A stretch of DNA of 64,000 nucleotides from Rhizobium sp. RCAM05350 (GTDB taxonomy: Bacteria; Pseudomonadota; Alphaproteobacteria; Rhizobiales; Rhizobiaceae), in assembly GCA_024426085.1 (NCBI GenBank), contig CP087975.1, positions 248,001-312,000 of the forward strand, in the 5' to 3' direction. The notes below the pieces were generated by a model. It did not search any database and was not told the DNA's origin. It saw nothing but the letters and a program-made list of their open reading frames with translations. The stretch's first letter is position 1, and the number at the start of each line of letters is the position of its first letter. Positions 40,174 to 50,237 of this stretch are shown here, piece after piece. A program made the translations under genes and the position numbers.

Positions 40174-43103
40174 CTACCATCCCTCCGAAAGCACGCGCTC
40201 CAGCATATCGGCAAAGAAATCAGCGCTCTCCAGCGACAGGCAAAGCGGCGGCTTGATCTTTAGCACGTTGAGATGGTCGCCGGTCGGCTGCATGATGACG
40301 CCGAGCTGTAGCAGCCGGTCGCAGATCGCCGCCGTTTCGGCGGTTGCCGGCATCAGCGTTTCACGGTCGCGGACGAATTCCAGTCCGAGATAAAGCCCCA
40401 TCCCATGCACGGCACCAACAAGGGGAAAACGTTGCCCCAAAGCTTCGAGCCGCTGCTTCAGATGGTCGCCAACCATGCGGGCGTTTTCCTGCAGACCTTC
40501 GTCACGCATGATATCGAGCACCGTCATGCCGACGACGGAACTCACGGGACTGCCGCCAGCGGAGGAGAAGAAATAGCCTTCCTTTTCCAGCGCATCGGCG
40601 ATCGCCTTCGTCGTGATGACGGCGCCGAGCGGATGGCCGTTGCCCATGCCCTTGGCGACGGTGATGATATCGGGGACCACGCCCTGCTCTTCGAAACCCC
40701 AGAAGTGATGGCCGAGACGGCCGTAGCCGACCTGCACCTCATCGGCGATGCAGACCCCGCCGCGCGCCCCGCACCAAAGCGTAGACGTCCCTGAGGTAGC
40801 CCGGCGGCAAGGGAATGCCGCCAGCGTTCCCATAGACGCATTCGCAGATGAAACCCGCCAGCCCCTTGACCTCACGGTCCAGTTTTTCCAGTGTCGGCAT
40901 GACGGCTTCGACATAGTCGGCGGTTGAGCCAGCCCCGCGAAACGGGCCGCGATAGGTGTTGGGCGACATCACCGGATGCACCCAGTCCGGCCGGGTCGTC
41001 AGCGCCTGGGGATTGTCGGCGATCGAGGTGGAGACTGCGTCGCTCGCAACCGACCAGCCATGATAGCCTTCCAGCAGGCAGAGCATATTGCGCGCGCCGG
41101 TCGCTGCCCAGGCGAGCCTGAGCGCCAGGTCATTGGCTTCCGAACCGCTATTGACCAGGAACACCGTATCCAGCCCTTCCGGCGCAAGGGCAGCCAGCCT
41201 CTCGGAGAAGGCAGCCACCGAGGCATAGTGAAAGCGGGAATTCGTATTCAGCCGCTGCCATTGCCGGTGAACGGCATCGGCAAGGCGCGGATGCCCATGG
41301 CCAAGGATGGTGACGTTGTTGACCATGTCGAGATAGGCGCGCCCTTCGACACCGACCATGTGCTCGCGCAATCCACGTTCGATCTGCGGCGGTGCTGCGT
41401 AATAGTTCTTCTGTGGTTTTGCAGAAATGGCTCTGGCGACGGGCCAGAAGCGACGCACTCTGCGGCACGGGCGCATCGCAATCGAAACCGAGAAGTTTTG
41501 CCGGCGACGGGCAGAGCACCGCCCACGCCGCAGCATGGTCCGGCGAAACGAAGGCCGGCGGCACGATGTCCTTGTCGCGGCAGAGTTGGATGCGCAACAC
41601 ACCCTTGTCGCCGGACGTGCTTGCAACAACCCCAAGTGGCTGACCGGGATGGATGAAGTCATCCGGACCGGGCAAGGCGTCAATGCCGGAAAGATGCAAC
41701 GCTGTGTCCCGCCCCAACAATATAAGGCCGCCATCGCTTATTTTCAGAATGCCGCCGAAAGGCGCAGATACGCTGGTGCCCGCCGGCAAAAGCAGATCGA
41801 CATGAACTGCGAACGTTTCCGCCGGGTCCGGTGAAAGCAGCACAGTCTGGGTCAGCCGGTAATCGCCGTAACGCGTCGAGACAGCAGCATTTTTTGGAGA
41901 AACGCCGCCGAAAGCAACCAATCTTCGAGACCGGACTGCGGCCACTGAACGCCGTCGAACAGGTCACTTTGCGTGTCCAGTGCGATCACCGCGATCTTGG
42001 ATACCTCGATTTCCGGCAGCAGACGGTCGCCAGTGATCGCAGGCCCCTGATCGGGCAATTGGCCGACAGCCTGTAAAATCGCCATCTCCATCAATGCCGA
42101 CGGCACCAGAAACGGCAACGTCGAAAATCAGCCGTTCGTGGCCAATATTGCCGGCGACATAGGCGTTGTCTGGATCCAGCGCCAGTTGCTGCTCGCTGCT
42201 TGCCACCAGTACGGCGGCCCGCGCCATGATCAGCGGCCAGAGTGCGCGCAATTCCGCATCATTGAGCGGAAAAACGGCGTGAAACGCCTTGATCGCGGGC
42301 AGAATGATATAGGGATCGCCATCGGCATGATGCAGCAGCGAGGCGCAGGTGACGGCGAGGTCGGCGACAAGCCAGCCGTTGATGACATCACCGAAATCGA
42401 TCACGCCATCCGGTATCAGCTGGCCGCTGTCATTTGGCAGGCTGACGACATTGTCGTCGGTGATATCGTGATGAATTGCCTGTTCCCTGAGGTCCGTCTT
42501 CAACCCGTCGAGCCGGCGCATGGCTGCATCCATCTCCCGGCTGATGCGCTGCTTGCGGTCCACATCCTTCACCGCCGAGAGGAGATGGCTGACGACCGGC
42601 TCCGCGTTTCGCAGATCCCACTGCAGATCCCGCGACAGGCCGGGATGGACGAAATCTGCCAGCGTCAGGGCCAGCCGGCCGCCCAGTGCGCCAAGTGCCG
42701 CGATCGTCACCGCAGGCAGGTGTTTGCGCCGCGTCAGCGGCTGACCATCGATATAATCGAGCAGGCGGATCTGATAATCCTCACCGCGCACCGTAACGAA
42801 CAGGATGTCCGCCCCATTACCGGCAGCGACAACCCGCGGGACGCGGGGCACGGCGACCTTGCCGGCAACATGGCGCAAAGCGGCGTTCTGCGCTTCAAGC
42901 TCGACGGTCGCATAGTCGGCACGGCAGATCTTCAGGACGAAACGGCCGCTTGCCGCGTCGATGCGATAGTTGCGGTCCTGCTGGCTGCCAAGTTCGGCGA
43001 TCGGTCCCGACAGGCCGTAGTGAGCGGCAAAAAGGTTCGCTGCATCTTCGGCACTCACATCGGGCCGCGACAATGCCGCCCGCCGCAAAAAAGCATGTTC
43101 CAA
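40174..43103 (-). CDS. Kinase / degenerate M23 / class III PLP enzyme fusion, copy 2 (frameshifted)
   Basis: About 976 residues with the same three-part order as the gene at 17481-20535. Kinase part: DVSAEDAANLFAAHYGL, catalytic AIHHDITDDNVV and VIDFGD. Middle part: FAVHVDLLLPAGTSVSAPFG and LRIQLCRD, where the HxxxD and HxH zinc residues of M23 are gone. PLP part: NSGSEANDLALRLA, ADEVQVGYGRLG, lysine motif TVAKGMGNGHP and FSSAGGSPVSSVVGM. Breaks near 42110, 41920, 41425 and 40765. The likely start is TTG 43103 with GGGGAG upstream; no in-frame ATG fits. Phospho-lyase activity is inferred; the middle domain is probably non-catalytic. Confidence 0.8.
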
Positions 43104-43249
43104 TCTCTCGCTCCCCGGAATCAATTGGCCGCAGATTGGCACAACCGGGAAAGAACGCGAATGGCAAATTGGATGAAACATCGCCCGTTTCCTCAGGCAC
43201 CCATTGCCCGCCGAATGCACGTTCAAGACGCAATGCGTTGCCCAACGCA

Positions 43250-43278
43250 AAACGCCCGCTGCAAGGCAACGGGCGTTT
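43250..43278 (-). terminator. Hairpin downstream of the DUF1127 gene
   Basis: AAACGCCCG (43250-43258) pairs exactly with CGGGCGTTT (43270-43278), 34 bp past the DUF1127 stop. A U-rich stem end, but a poor U-tract follows, so it is a modest terminator that might serve both strands. Confidence 0.55.
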
Positions 43279-43312
43279 CAGGAAACTTCGCTGGAGGCGG
43301 TGTTTTCAGATT

Positions 43313-43459
43313 TTAGCGAGCGACCGAGGCGCGAGCGATGTTCTGGATGTCGGCACGGTCGATGCCGAGATCGCGCAGTTCATGGCTGGTCATGCGGCCA
43401 AGTTCGGTTACCGTCTGACGGTACTTGCGCCAATTGTTGAAAGAGCGCGCTACGTTCAT
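43313..43459 (-). CDS. DUF1127 small basic protein
   Basis: 48 residues, with N-terminal MNVARSFNNWRKYRQTVTEL, then GRMTSHELRDLGIDRADIQN and a basic end. This is the classic alphaproteobacterial DUF1127 pattern (L-x-x-L/M-x-D-x-x-L-x-D-I-G-I-x-R). Family members act in stress adaptation and RNA turnover; CcaF1 of Rhodobacter is a DUF1127 RNA-binding protein linked to CcsR sRNAs. AGGGG lies 7-8 nt before ATG. It is monocistronic. Confidence 0.88.
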   Translation of the reverse strand: MNVARSFNNWRKYRQTVTELGRMTSHELRDLGIDRADIQNIARASVAR

Positions 43460-43695
43460 GATGATCCCCTTTCTAGGGCTTTCCGGCCTCGGCAGCCATT
43501 CAGTGGCGCCGTTGTCGTTTTCATGAAGGGAATATAAGCCACCCGATTTTGCAGCAACAGCGCCAATATATCAGGACACCCATGCGCCATATGCATGACC
43601 CGCCTGAAGCGCCCGGACGGCAAGCGCACAGGGAAGTTGCGCACACTGACACCAGCGAACAGGTGAAAAATTGCGATGGAATCCTTACTCCGGCC

Positions 43696-43721
43696 GGAAC
43701 TTTTCTCTCCCTTGTCGCGTT
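43696..43721 (+). promoter_or_regulatory. EcfG (general stress sigma) promoter
   Basis: GGAAC (43696-43700), 17-nt spacer, CGTT (43718-43721). This matches the alphaproteobacterial EcfG/RpoE4 consensus GGAAC-N16/17-CGTT exactly. It lies about 30 bp before the start codon of a small membrane protein gene. The other part of 43460-43695 holds the DUF1127 promoter region and nothing else recognisable. Confidence 0.78.
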
Positions 43722-43751
43722 CCTGCACTGAGCGAAACAGGAGTCTCTAAT

Positions 43752-43931
43752 ATGATCGCAAAGTTTTCCTATCTCGCATTCGGCTTCGTTTTGGGCGCTG
43801 CTCTTTTGCTGACGATGACAATGGTCAACACCGACAACACAGTGCTGTCGAAAACGAGCCGCCTGACCGGCGCCGGCACGCCCGCGCATACCGTCGCGCC
43901 CGCAGATTTTGCAATGGAACGGTTTGGGTAG
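43752..43931 (+). CDS. Small single-helix membrane protein under EcfG promoter
   Basis: 59 residues: MIAKFSYLAFGFVLGAALLL as an N-terminal transmembrane or signal segment, then a polar tail (VNTDNTVLSKTSRLTGAG, ending AMERFG) likely in the periplasm. RBS AGGAG 8 nt before ATG. No family recognised. The EcfG promoter suggests a role in stationary-phase or envelope stress. Confidence 0.7.
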   Translation: MIAKFSYLAFGFVLGAALLLTMTMVNTDNTVLSKTSRLTGAGTPAHTVAPADFAMERFG

Positions 43932-44035
43932 GCACGCAGTCGCAGGATGTTCCGCTGAACTGATTGCGCTCATCCGTGATCGCGATACCGCTTCCTATGT
44001 CCTAAATCTGAATTCGCCCTCATCACGTCCACGTT

Positions 44036-44543
44036 TCATGATGACAGAGTCCGCTGCATAGACAGGAAAAGACCCTTCAGTTCCGGCTCGCGGACGCGCC
44101 GGGCAGCTTCGATGCAGGAGACCCATTCGCTGATCCGCTGACCTTTCTCGTGAAAGACGTCCGAAACCTCTTCGACATTGAGAAGATGCACCTGAACGCA
44201 GCAAGGCACGCGCTGACCGTTGTCGAACATCTTCAGATAAGTGAAATACCCGAACGGCTTCTTCTTGGCCTTTCCGCACACCGGCCTCTTCGAAGGCCTC
44301 GATGGCAGCCACTTCATGCGGCTTTTTCCCGCTATCGGCCAACCCTTTGGAATGATCCAGCGGCCGCTCTCGCGGCTGGTGACCAATAGCACTTCGAGAC
44401 ATGCTGCGATCCCTGCGCATACGGTAGCAGAGGGCCGCAAATTGGTCGCGCATTCGCTCCTTGAACAGGGTGCCGGTAAACGGGACGAGTTCGGACAGAA
44501 ACGTCGCTTGTCTTTTCGAGGTTTTTTTCTGGGCGACGGGCAT
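44036..44543 (-). CDS. NUDIX hydrolase (frameshifted)
   Basis: About 168 residues. After correction the NUDIX region reads WIIPKGWPIAGKKPHEVAA and IEAFEEAGVRG, matching the GX5EX7REUXEEXGU box except that the expected arginine of RE is alanine-phenylalanine-like (EAFEEAG). Such DIPP-like enzymes (PKGW start) cleave diphosphoinositol or diadenosine polyphosphates. Breaks near 44395, 44310 and 44280. Start 44543 is 5 bp past the LacI stop; a later ATG at MRDQFAALCYRMRRD (about 44453) is possible. Co-direction with an inositol-phosphatase cluster regulator is notable. Confidence 0.75.
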
Positions 44544-44548
44544 GGCGT

Positions 44549-45550
44549 TCAGCCACCCCTGATCGAGGTGCGCCACACCAGATCGGCATGCAGGCGCACC
44601 GTATGGTTCTCCGGCTCGGTCTCTGCCACCAGCCAGGAAACGGCCTCGCGGGCAATCATGTCAACCGGTTGCGCAAACGTGGTCAGCCCGTAGGATGTCC
44701 AGGAGGCCTGTTCAATATCGTCGAAACCAGCCACGCAGATCTGGTCGGGTACGGAGAGAGAAAACTGGTGCCGGGCGGCATCCATGAAGCCGCAGGCGAG
44801 GAGATCGGTGGCACAGAAAACCGCGTCTGGACGCTCCTTGCGGGTCAGAAGCTGCTGGGCAACGACACGGCCGCTTTCATACCCCGTATGACCGAACCGC
44901 TCGACCATCACATCCATGCCCAGCGCCTTGGCAGCCGCAACGAAGCCGTGCTCGCGGGCCATCAGGCTCGGCGTGCCCGCCTGCGAATTGGCAAAGGCGA
45001 GCTTGCGGCATCCGGCGCGCACGAACGCCGTGGCGATGCGCGCCGCCGCTTCCACGTCGTCGAGGTTGATCTTCAGCGGCCCTTCCCGGTCGTCATCACG
45101 GTTGATCAGCACCAGTCGCTGACCATTCTTCAGGCAGAGATCGGTAATCGACTTGTCCGGCAGGCCGGACAGAATGATCGAGGCATCTGCGCGGTAGCGG
45201 ATTGCCTGCGTGAGCGCGAGATCAACGCTGCCATCCGATCGGTCGGTGTTGATCAGCATCGCGATCTTGCCGGAATTCTGCAATTGCTGCGTCAGTGCGC
45301 GCAAGAGCGCCGAGCGATACGGCGTGCCGATCTCGGAAACGATCAGGCAGACGATGCCGCTTTCATTGCGCATCAGGCCGCGGGCCAGATGATTGACATG
45401 GTAGCCGAGCGCTTCGGCAGCATCGAGCACCTTTTGCCGCGTCTTCGGCGACACGCTGGCACCCGAAGTAAACGTGCGGGAAACCGCAGAGCGCGAAACC
45501 CCTGCCTTTTCCGCAACTTCCTGGGCACTGACAAATAGCTTCTGCGACAC
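44549..45550 (-). CDS. LacI-family regulator of the AfuABC-like operon
   Basis: 333 residues from the GTG at 45550 (GGAG 6 nt upstream); longer GTG/TTG starts exist. Helix-turn-helix VSAQEVAEKAGVSRSAVSRTF and hinge EALGYHVNHLARGLM, then a periplasmic-binding-like domain (GIVCLIVSEIGTPYRSALL, INRDDDREGPLKINLDD, ICVAGFDDIEQASWT). It faces the ABC operon; two identical-format operators lie in the gap. The inducer is probably the transported phosphate ester or its dephosphorylated sugar. Confidence 0.88.
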   Translation of the reverse strand: MSQKLFVSAQEVAEKAGVSRSAVSRTFTSGASVSPKTRQKVLDAAEALGYHVNHLARGLMRNESGIVCLIVSEIGTPYRSALLRALTQQLQNSGKIAMLINTDRSDGSVDLALTQAIRYRADASIILSGLPDKSITDLCLKNGQRLVLINRDDDREGPLKINLDDVEAAARIATAFVRAGCRKLAFANSQAGTPSLMAREHGFVAAAKALGMDVMVERFGHTGYESGRVVAQQLLTRKERPDAVFCATDLLACGFMDAARHQFSLSVPDQICVAGFDDIEQASWTSYGLTTFAQPVDMIAREAVSWLVAETEPENHTVRLHADLVWRTSIRGG

Positions 45551-45586
45551 GCTGCTCTCCACCCTGGCCTGATAATCTGCACAATT

Positions 45587-45690
45587 TTGCAATTGCGTGC
45601 AAGCATTTGCTTGATCTGAATGTGACAGTTTTGTGAAGATTTTATTTGACAGCCGTTTTCATCTCATGCAGCATTTGCACACGCTTGCAA
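45587..45690. promoter_or_regulatory. Two LacI-type operators and promoter
   Basis: TTGCAATTGCGTGCAA (45587-45602) and TTGCACACGCTTGCAA (45675-45690) both read TTGCA-N6-TGCAA. The first abuts the lacI start, the second lies downstream of TTGACA (45646-45651), a likely -35 of the ABC operon. Two copies 88 bp apart could allow looping repression. Confidence 0.78.
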
Positions 45691-45734
45691 AAAGCGGCCA
45701 GCGTGGAGGCGCTGCTTCAACAGGAGGAAATTTC

Positions 45735-46766
45735 ATGGGTTCACGATATATTGCCGCCGCGGTATTTGCCGCCGGAACGACACTTTCAGCCTTTTCGGCC
45801 CAGGCCGCCGGCGATCTCAACCTGATCTGCTCCGCCGATGTGGTCATCTGCGAACAGATGAAGGGCGATTTCGAAAAGGCACATGGCGATATCAAGGTCA
45901 ACATGGTGCGCCTGTCCTCCGGCGAGACCTATGCCAAGATCCGTGCCGAAGCGCGCAACCCGAAGACCGATATCTGGTGGGCAGGCACAGGCGATCCGCA
46001 TCTGCAGGCGGCATCTGAAAACCTGACGCAGGAATACAAGTCGCCTCTGCTCGACCAGCTGCAGGATTGGGCGAAGAAGCAGGCAGAAAGCTCCGGCTAC
46101 AAGACGGTCGGGGTCTACGCGGGTGCTCTCGGCTGGGGCTACAATACCGAGATTTTCAAGGCCAAGGGCTTCAAGGAGCCGAAGTGCTGGGCGGACCTTC
46201 TGGACCCGGCGTTCAAGGGTGAAATCCAGATCGCCAACCCGAACTCGTCCGGGACCGCCTATACGGCGCTTGCCTCGCTGGTCCAGATCATGGGCGAAGA
46301 CCAAGCCTACGACTATCTAAAGAAGCTCAATGCCAACGTTTCGCAATATACCAAGTCGGGCTCCGCCCCGGTGAAGGCGGCGGCGCGCGGCGAAACGGCG
46401 ATCGGCATCGTCTTTATGCATGACGCAGTTGCCCAGACAGCCGAAGGCTTCCCGGTCAAGTCGGTCGCACCTTGCGAAGGCACCGGTTATGAGATCGGCT
46501 CGATGTCGATCGTCAAGGGCGCGAAAAACCTCGACAATGCCAAGGCCTGGTACGACTGGTCGCTGAAGCCGGACGTGCAGTCGCGCATGAAGGATGCCAA
46601 GTCCTTCCAGCTGCCGTCCAACAAGACGGCCGAAATTCCCAAGGAAGCCCCGCGCTTCGAGGACATCAAGCTGATCGACTACGACTTCAAGACTTATGGC
46701 GATCCGGCCAAGCGCAAGGAACTGCTCGAGCGCTGGGATCGCGAGATCAGCGCCAACGCCAACTAA
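45735..46766 (+). CDS. AfuA/FutA-like ABC substrate-binding protein
   Basis: 343 residues, intact. Signal peptide MGSRYIAAAVFAAGTTLSAF with cleavage near AQA-A, then LNLICSADVVICEQMKGDFE, RAEARNPKTDIWWAGTGDPH, GVYAGALGWGYNTEIF and ANPNSSGTAYTALASLVQ. This is the AfuA group of the ferric-binding-protein fold; Actinobacillus AfuA binds hexose phosphates rather than iron. Tyrosine ligands of true FbpA are not evident. AGGAGG precedes the ATG. Followed by a hairpin and the permease gene. Confidence 0.85.
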   Translation: MGSRYIAAAVFAAGTTLSAFSAQAAGDLNLICSADVVICEQMKGDFEKAHGDIKVNMVRLSSGETYAKIRAEARNPKTDIWWAGTGDPHLQAASENLTQEYKSPLLDQLQDWAKKQAESSGYKTVGVYAGALGWGYNTEIFKAKGFKEPKCWADLLDPAFKGEIQIANPNSSGTAYTALASLVQIMGEDQAYDYLKKLNANVSQYTKSGSAPVKAAARGETAIGIVFMHDAVAQTAEGFPVKSVAPCEGTGYEIGSMSIVKGAKNLDNAKAWYDWSLKPDVQSRMKDAKSFQLPSNKTAEIPKEAPRFEDIKLIDYDFKTYGDPAKRKELLERWDREISANAN

Positions 46767-46773
46767 GAGAACC

Positions 46774-46808
46774 GGCATGGCCTTAACGCTTGTCGTTGCG
46801 GCCATGCC
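46774..46808 (+). other. Intercistronic hairpin after the binding-protein gene
   Basis: GGCATGGCC (46774-46782) pairs exactly with GGCCATGCC (46800-46808), with an inner AACG/CGTT. It starts 7 bp after the stop codon and has no U-tract; such stems often stabilise the binding-protein message relative to the permease part. The rest of 46809-46915 shows no gene. Confidence 0.55.
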
Positions 46809-46915
46809 AAGGTTTCTCCGGGCCGGGGACCGCGCTGACCCTCCACAGATTGCGGTGCGGTCTTCGGCCACCCATCATTCCACATTTGACATCAAGAAAA
46901 GGCGCGGGGATCGTC

Positions 46916-49147
46916 ATGGACCATCGCAACCGCAGACTGGATATTGTCCTCACCCTGGGGAGCGCTGCGTTCGTTCTCGTTCCGTGGTACCGGATCGAAG
47001 GCGGCTTCCTCGGGTTTGGCTGGTTCTCCGGCTTTCCGACCGAAGCCTCCGTCGCGCCGGGCATCCTGCAGATCCTCAGCCACGGCCGCTGGTGGCTGAC
47101 CATTGCGGCACTGATCATGGCGGCCGCGGTCACGACCCGGTTTCTGCGCGATCCGATGCAGCGCGGCACGGTGCTTGCCGTGGCCGGCGCAATCGGCATC
47201 CTTTTCCTGACGCTTCAAGGGTTGGCCATCGGCTTTTCCGGCTGGACCTGGACGATCAGCGAAACGCTGTTCGGCGCACTTGCCGACGGGCAGCCCTCGA
47301 TGGGCGCCGGTGCCGTGCTCTCAGCCTTCGCGTTCGTTCTCATCTTCTCCTTTGGCCTTGCCGAACGCGGCGTGATGAAGGGTGATGCCTTCGTCGTCGC
47401 CTCCATCGCCATGCTGGTTTTCCTCGTCGCGATCTTCGTGTTCTACCCGGTCGGCAGCATGCTGGTCGGCGCGTTCCAGGATTTCGACGGCTCGTTCAAT
47501 CCTGACGGCTTTACCCGCAACATCCAAGACAACTCGATCTGGAGCCTTGGCTGCGTTGTTGGTGGCGAGCGTTGCAGGCGTCGCCTGGCGCACGCTTTGG
47601 CTGGCTCTGATGACGGCCGGCGGTTCGACGATCATGGGCCTTGCCTTTGCTCTGGTCGCGACCCGCACGCGCTTTCCCTTCAAGAAGGGCCTGCGGCTTT
47701 TGACGGTGCTGCCGATCATCACCCCGCCCTTCGTCATCGGCCTTGCGCTGACGCTGCTATTCGGCCGCGCTGGCGTCATCACCGAAGGCCTGTCCAGCCT
47801 GTTCGGCATCGAGCCTGGTCGCTGGCTCTATGGCCTGACTGGTATCTGGATCGCCCAGGTCCTGTCGTTCACGCCGATTTCCTTCCTCGTGCTCATCGGC
47901 GTCGTCGAGGGCGTCAGCCCGTCGATGGAGGAGGCATCTCAGACATTGCGCGCCGACCGCTGGCGTACCTTCTGGCGCGTCTCTCTGCCGCTGATGAAAC
48001 CGGGCATCGCCAATGCCTTCCCTGATCGGCTTCATCGAAAGCATGGCCGACTTCGGCAATCCGCTGGTGCTCGGCGGCAGCCATGGCGTGCTTTCGACGG
48101 AAATCTTCTTTGCCGTCGTCGGCTCGCAGAACGACCCGTCGCGCCGCCGTTCTCGCCATCATCCTGCTCTGCTTCACGCTGACGGCGTTCCTTGCTCAGC
48201 GCTACTGGCTATCGGGCAAGAACTTCGCCACCGTTACCGGCAAGGGCGACAGCGGCTCGCATATCGCACTGCCCCGCTCAATCTCGATCGCCGTGCATGC
48301 CATGGTCATCCCGTGGATGATCTTCACGATCGTCATCTATGGCATGATCCTGTTCGGCGGTTTCGTGAAGACCTGGGGCCTCGACAATTCGCTGACCCTT
48401 GAGCACTACGCCCGCGCCTTCTCTGTCGAAATGCGTGACGGAGCTCTGGCCTGGACCGGCGTTGCCTGGAACTCCTTCTGGACGACGATCGAGATCGCGT
48501 TGATCTCGGCACCGCTGACCGCTGCCGTCGGACTGCTGACCGCCTACCTGATCGTTCGCCAGAAATTCGCCGGCCGCAACATCTTCGAATTCGCCCTGAT
48601 GATGAGCTTTGCCATTCCCGGCACGGTCATCGGCATCAGCTACATCATGGCCTTCAACCTGCCACCGCTGGAAATGACCGGCACGGCGCTGATCCTGATT
48701 GCCTGCTTCGTCTTCCGCAACATGCCGGTCGGCGTGCGCGGCGGCGTGGCGGCGATGAGTCAGCTCGACAAGAGCCTCGACGAAGCCTCGCTGACACTGC
48801 GCGCCACCAGCTTCCGGACGATCCGCAAGGTCATCCTGCCGCTGCTGCGCCCGGCGATCACCGCTGCATTGGTCTATTCCTTCGTGCGTGCCATCACCTC
48901 GATCAGCGCCGTCATCTTCCTCGTCAGCGCCGAATACAACATGGCGACTTCCTATATCGTCGGCCTCGTCGAAAATGGCGAATACGGCGTGGCGATCGCC
49001 TATTCCTCGATGCTGATCGTGGTGATGATTGTCGTCATCGCCGGCTTCCAGCTTCTCGTCGGGGAGCGCAGGCTGCGGCGCGAAAACCGCGTCGCAGGCG
49101 TCACCACCGCCCCTTCCCTTTCCCTCGGTCAGGAGAAAACCGCATGA
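46916..49147 (+). CDS. Fused double-domain ABC permease, AfuB-like (frameshifted)
   Basis: About 743 residues with some 14 hydrophobic helices. Two permease domains in one chain, each with an EAA-type loop: MEEASQTLRADRWRTFWRVS and LDEASLTLRATSFRTIRKVI. An extra N-terminal block of four or five helices precedes them. Breaks near 47553, 48020 and 48143. It overlaps the ATPase start by 4 bp (ATGA). ATG 46916 lacks a strong RBS. Confidence 0.85.
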
Positions 49148-50206
49148 TCACTCCCCGCTCCGGCTCGGTCGTCTTTCAAAACATCAAGAAGCAGTTCGGC
49201 GCCTTTACCGCCATTCACGACCTGTCGCTGACCATCGAGCCCGGCCAGCTGGTGACGCTGCTCGGCCCGTCGGGTTGCGGCAAAACGACGACGCTGCGCA
49301 TGCTGGCAGGCCTTGAACATCCGAGCTCCGGCAAGATCCTGATCGGTGGCAAGGACGTGACCATGCTTCCGGCCAACGAGCGTGACGTCTCGATGGTGTT
49401 CCAGTCCTATGCGCTGTTTCCACACATGAGTTCCCTCGACAACGTCGCCTACGGCCTGGAATCCTCCGGTCTCAAGAAGAAGGAAGCCCGCGAGACGCGC
49501 CGAAGAAGGCCTGAAGCTCGTCGGTCTCGGCGGCATGGGCGGACGGTTGCCGGCAGAGCTTTCCGGCGGCCAGCAGCAGCGCGTCGCCGTTGCCCGCGCC
49601 CTCGTGCTCGAGCCGCAGGTGCTGCTGCTCGATGAGCCGCTGTCCAATCTCGACGCCCGGCTGCGCCGTCAGGTGCGCACCGAAATTCGCGACCTGCAGC
49701 AGCGTCTCGGCTTTACCGCCGTCTACGTCACCCACGACCAGGATGAGGCGCTCGCCGTCTCCGACCGGATCGTCATCATGAAGGACGGCGTGATCGCGCA
49801 GGAAGGCTCGCCTCGCGATCTCTACGAGGCGCCCGCCTCGGCCTTCATCGCCGACTTCATGGGCGAGGCCAATGTTGTGCCGTGCGACGTCATCAGCGTC
49901 GATGGCGCCGACGCGACCATCCGTATCGGGGGGCTCGAACATCGGGTGCCGAGCCGCAACGCACGGCCCGGACCTGCAAAGCTCGCCGTCCGGCCGAATT
50001 CGATCACGTTGGAACCGGCATCGGGTGCCGCCTTTCCGGGCCAGATCACCCATGCCGCCTATCTTGGCGATCATGTCGAATACGAGGTAGAGACCAGCAC
50101 AGGCAAGCTTTTCGTCGTCGATCCGGCCGTCGAGCGCGCATTGGCGCCGGCAACTGAAGTCGCCGTCGGTTTCAAGGGACGCGGTATCGCCATTATCAAC
50201 GGCTGA
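49144..50206 (+). CDS. ABC transporter ATPase, AfuC-like (frameshifted)
   Basis: About 353 residues. Walker A GPSGCGKTTT, Q-loop SMVFQSYALFPHM, signature SGGQQQRVAVARAL, Walker B VLLLDEPLSNLDARL, H-loop VTHDQDEAL and a C-terminal TOBE domain (FMGEANVVPCDV, KLAVRPNSITL). One base too many or few near 49498 breaks the frame before LKLVGLGGMGGRLPAEL. It powers the fused permease and precedes the phosphatase gene by 31 bp. Confidence 0.89.
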
Positions 50207-50237
50207 ACCGCAAGCATATCGCAAGAGGACCAATTTC

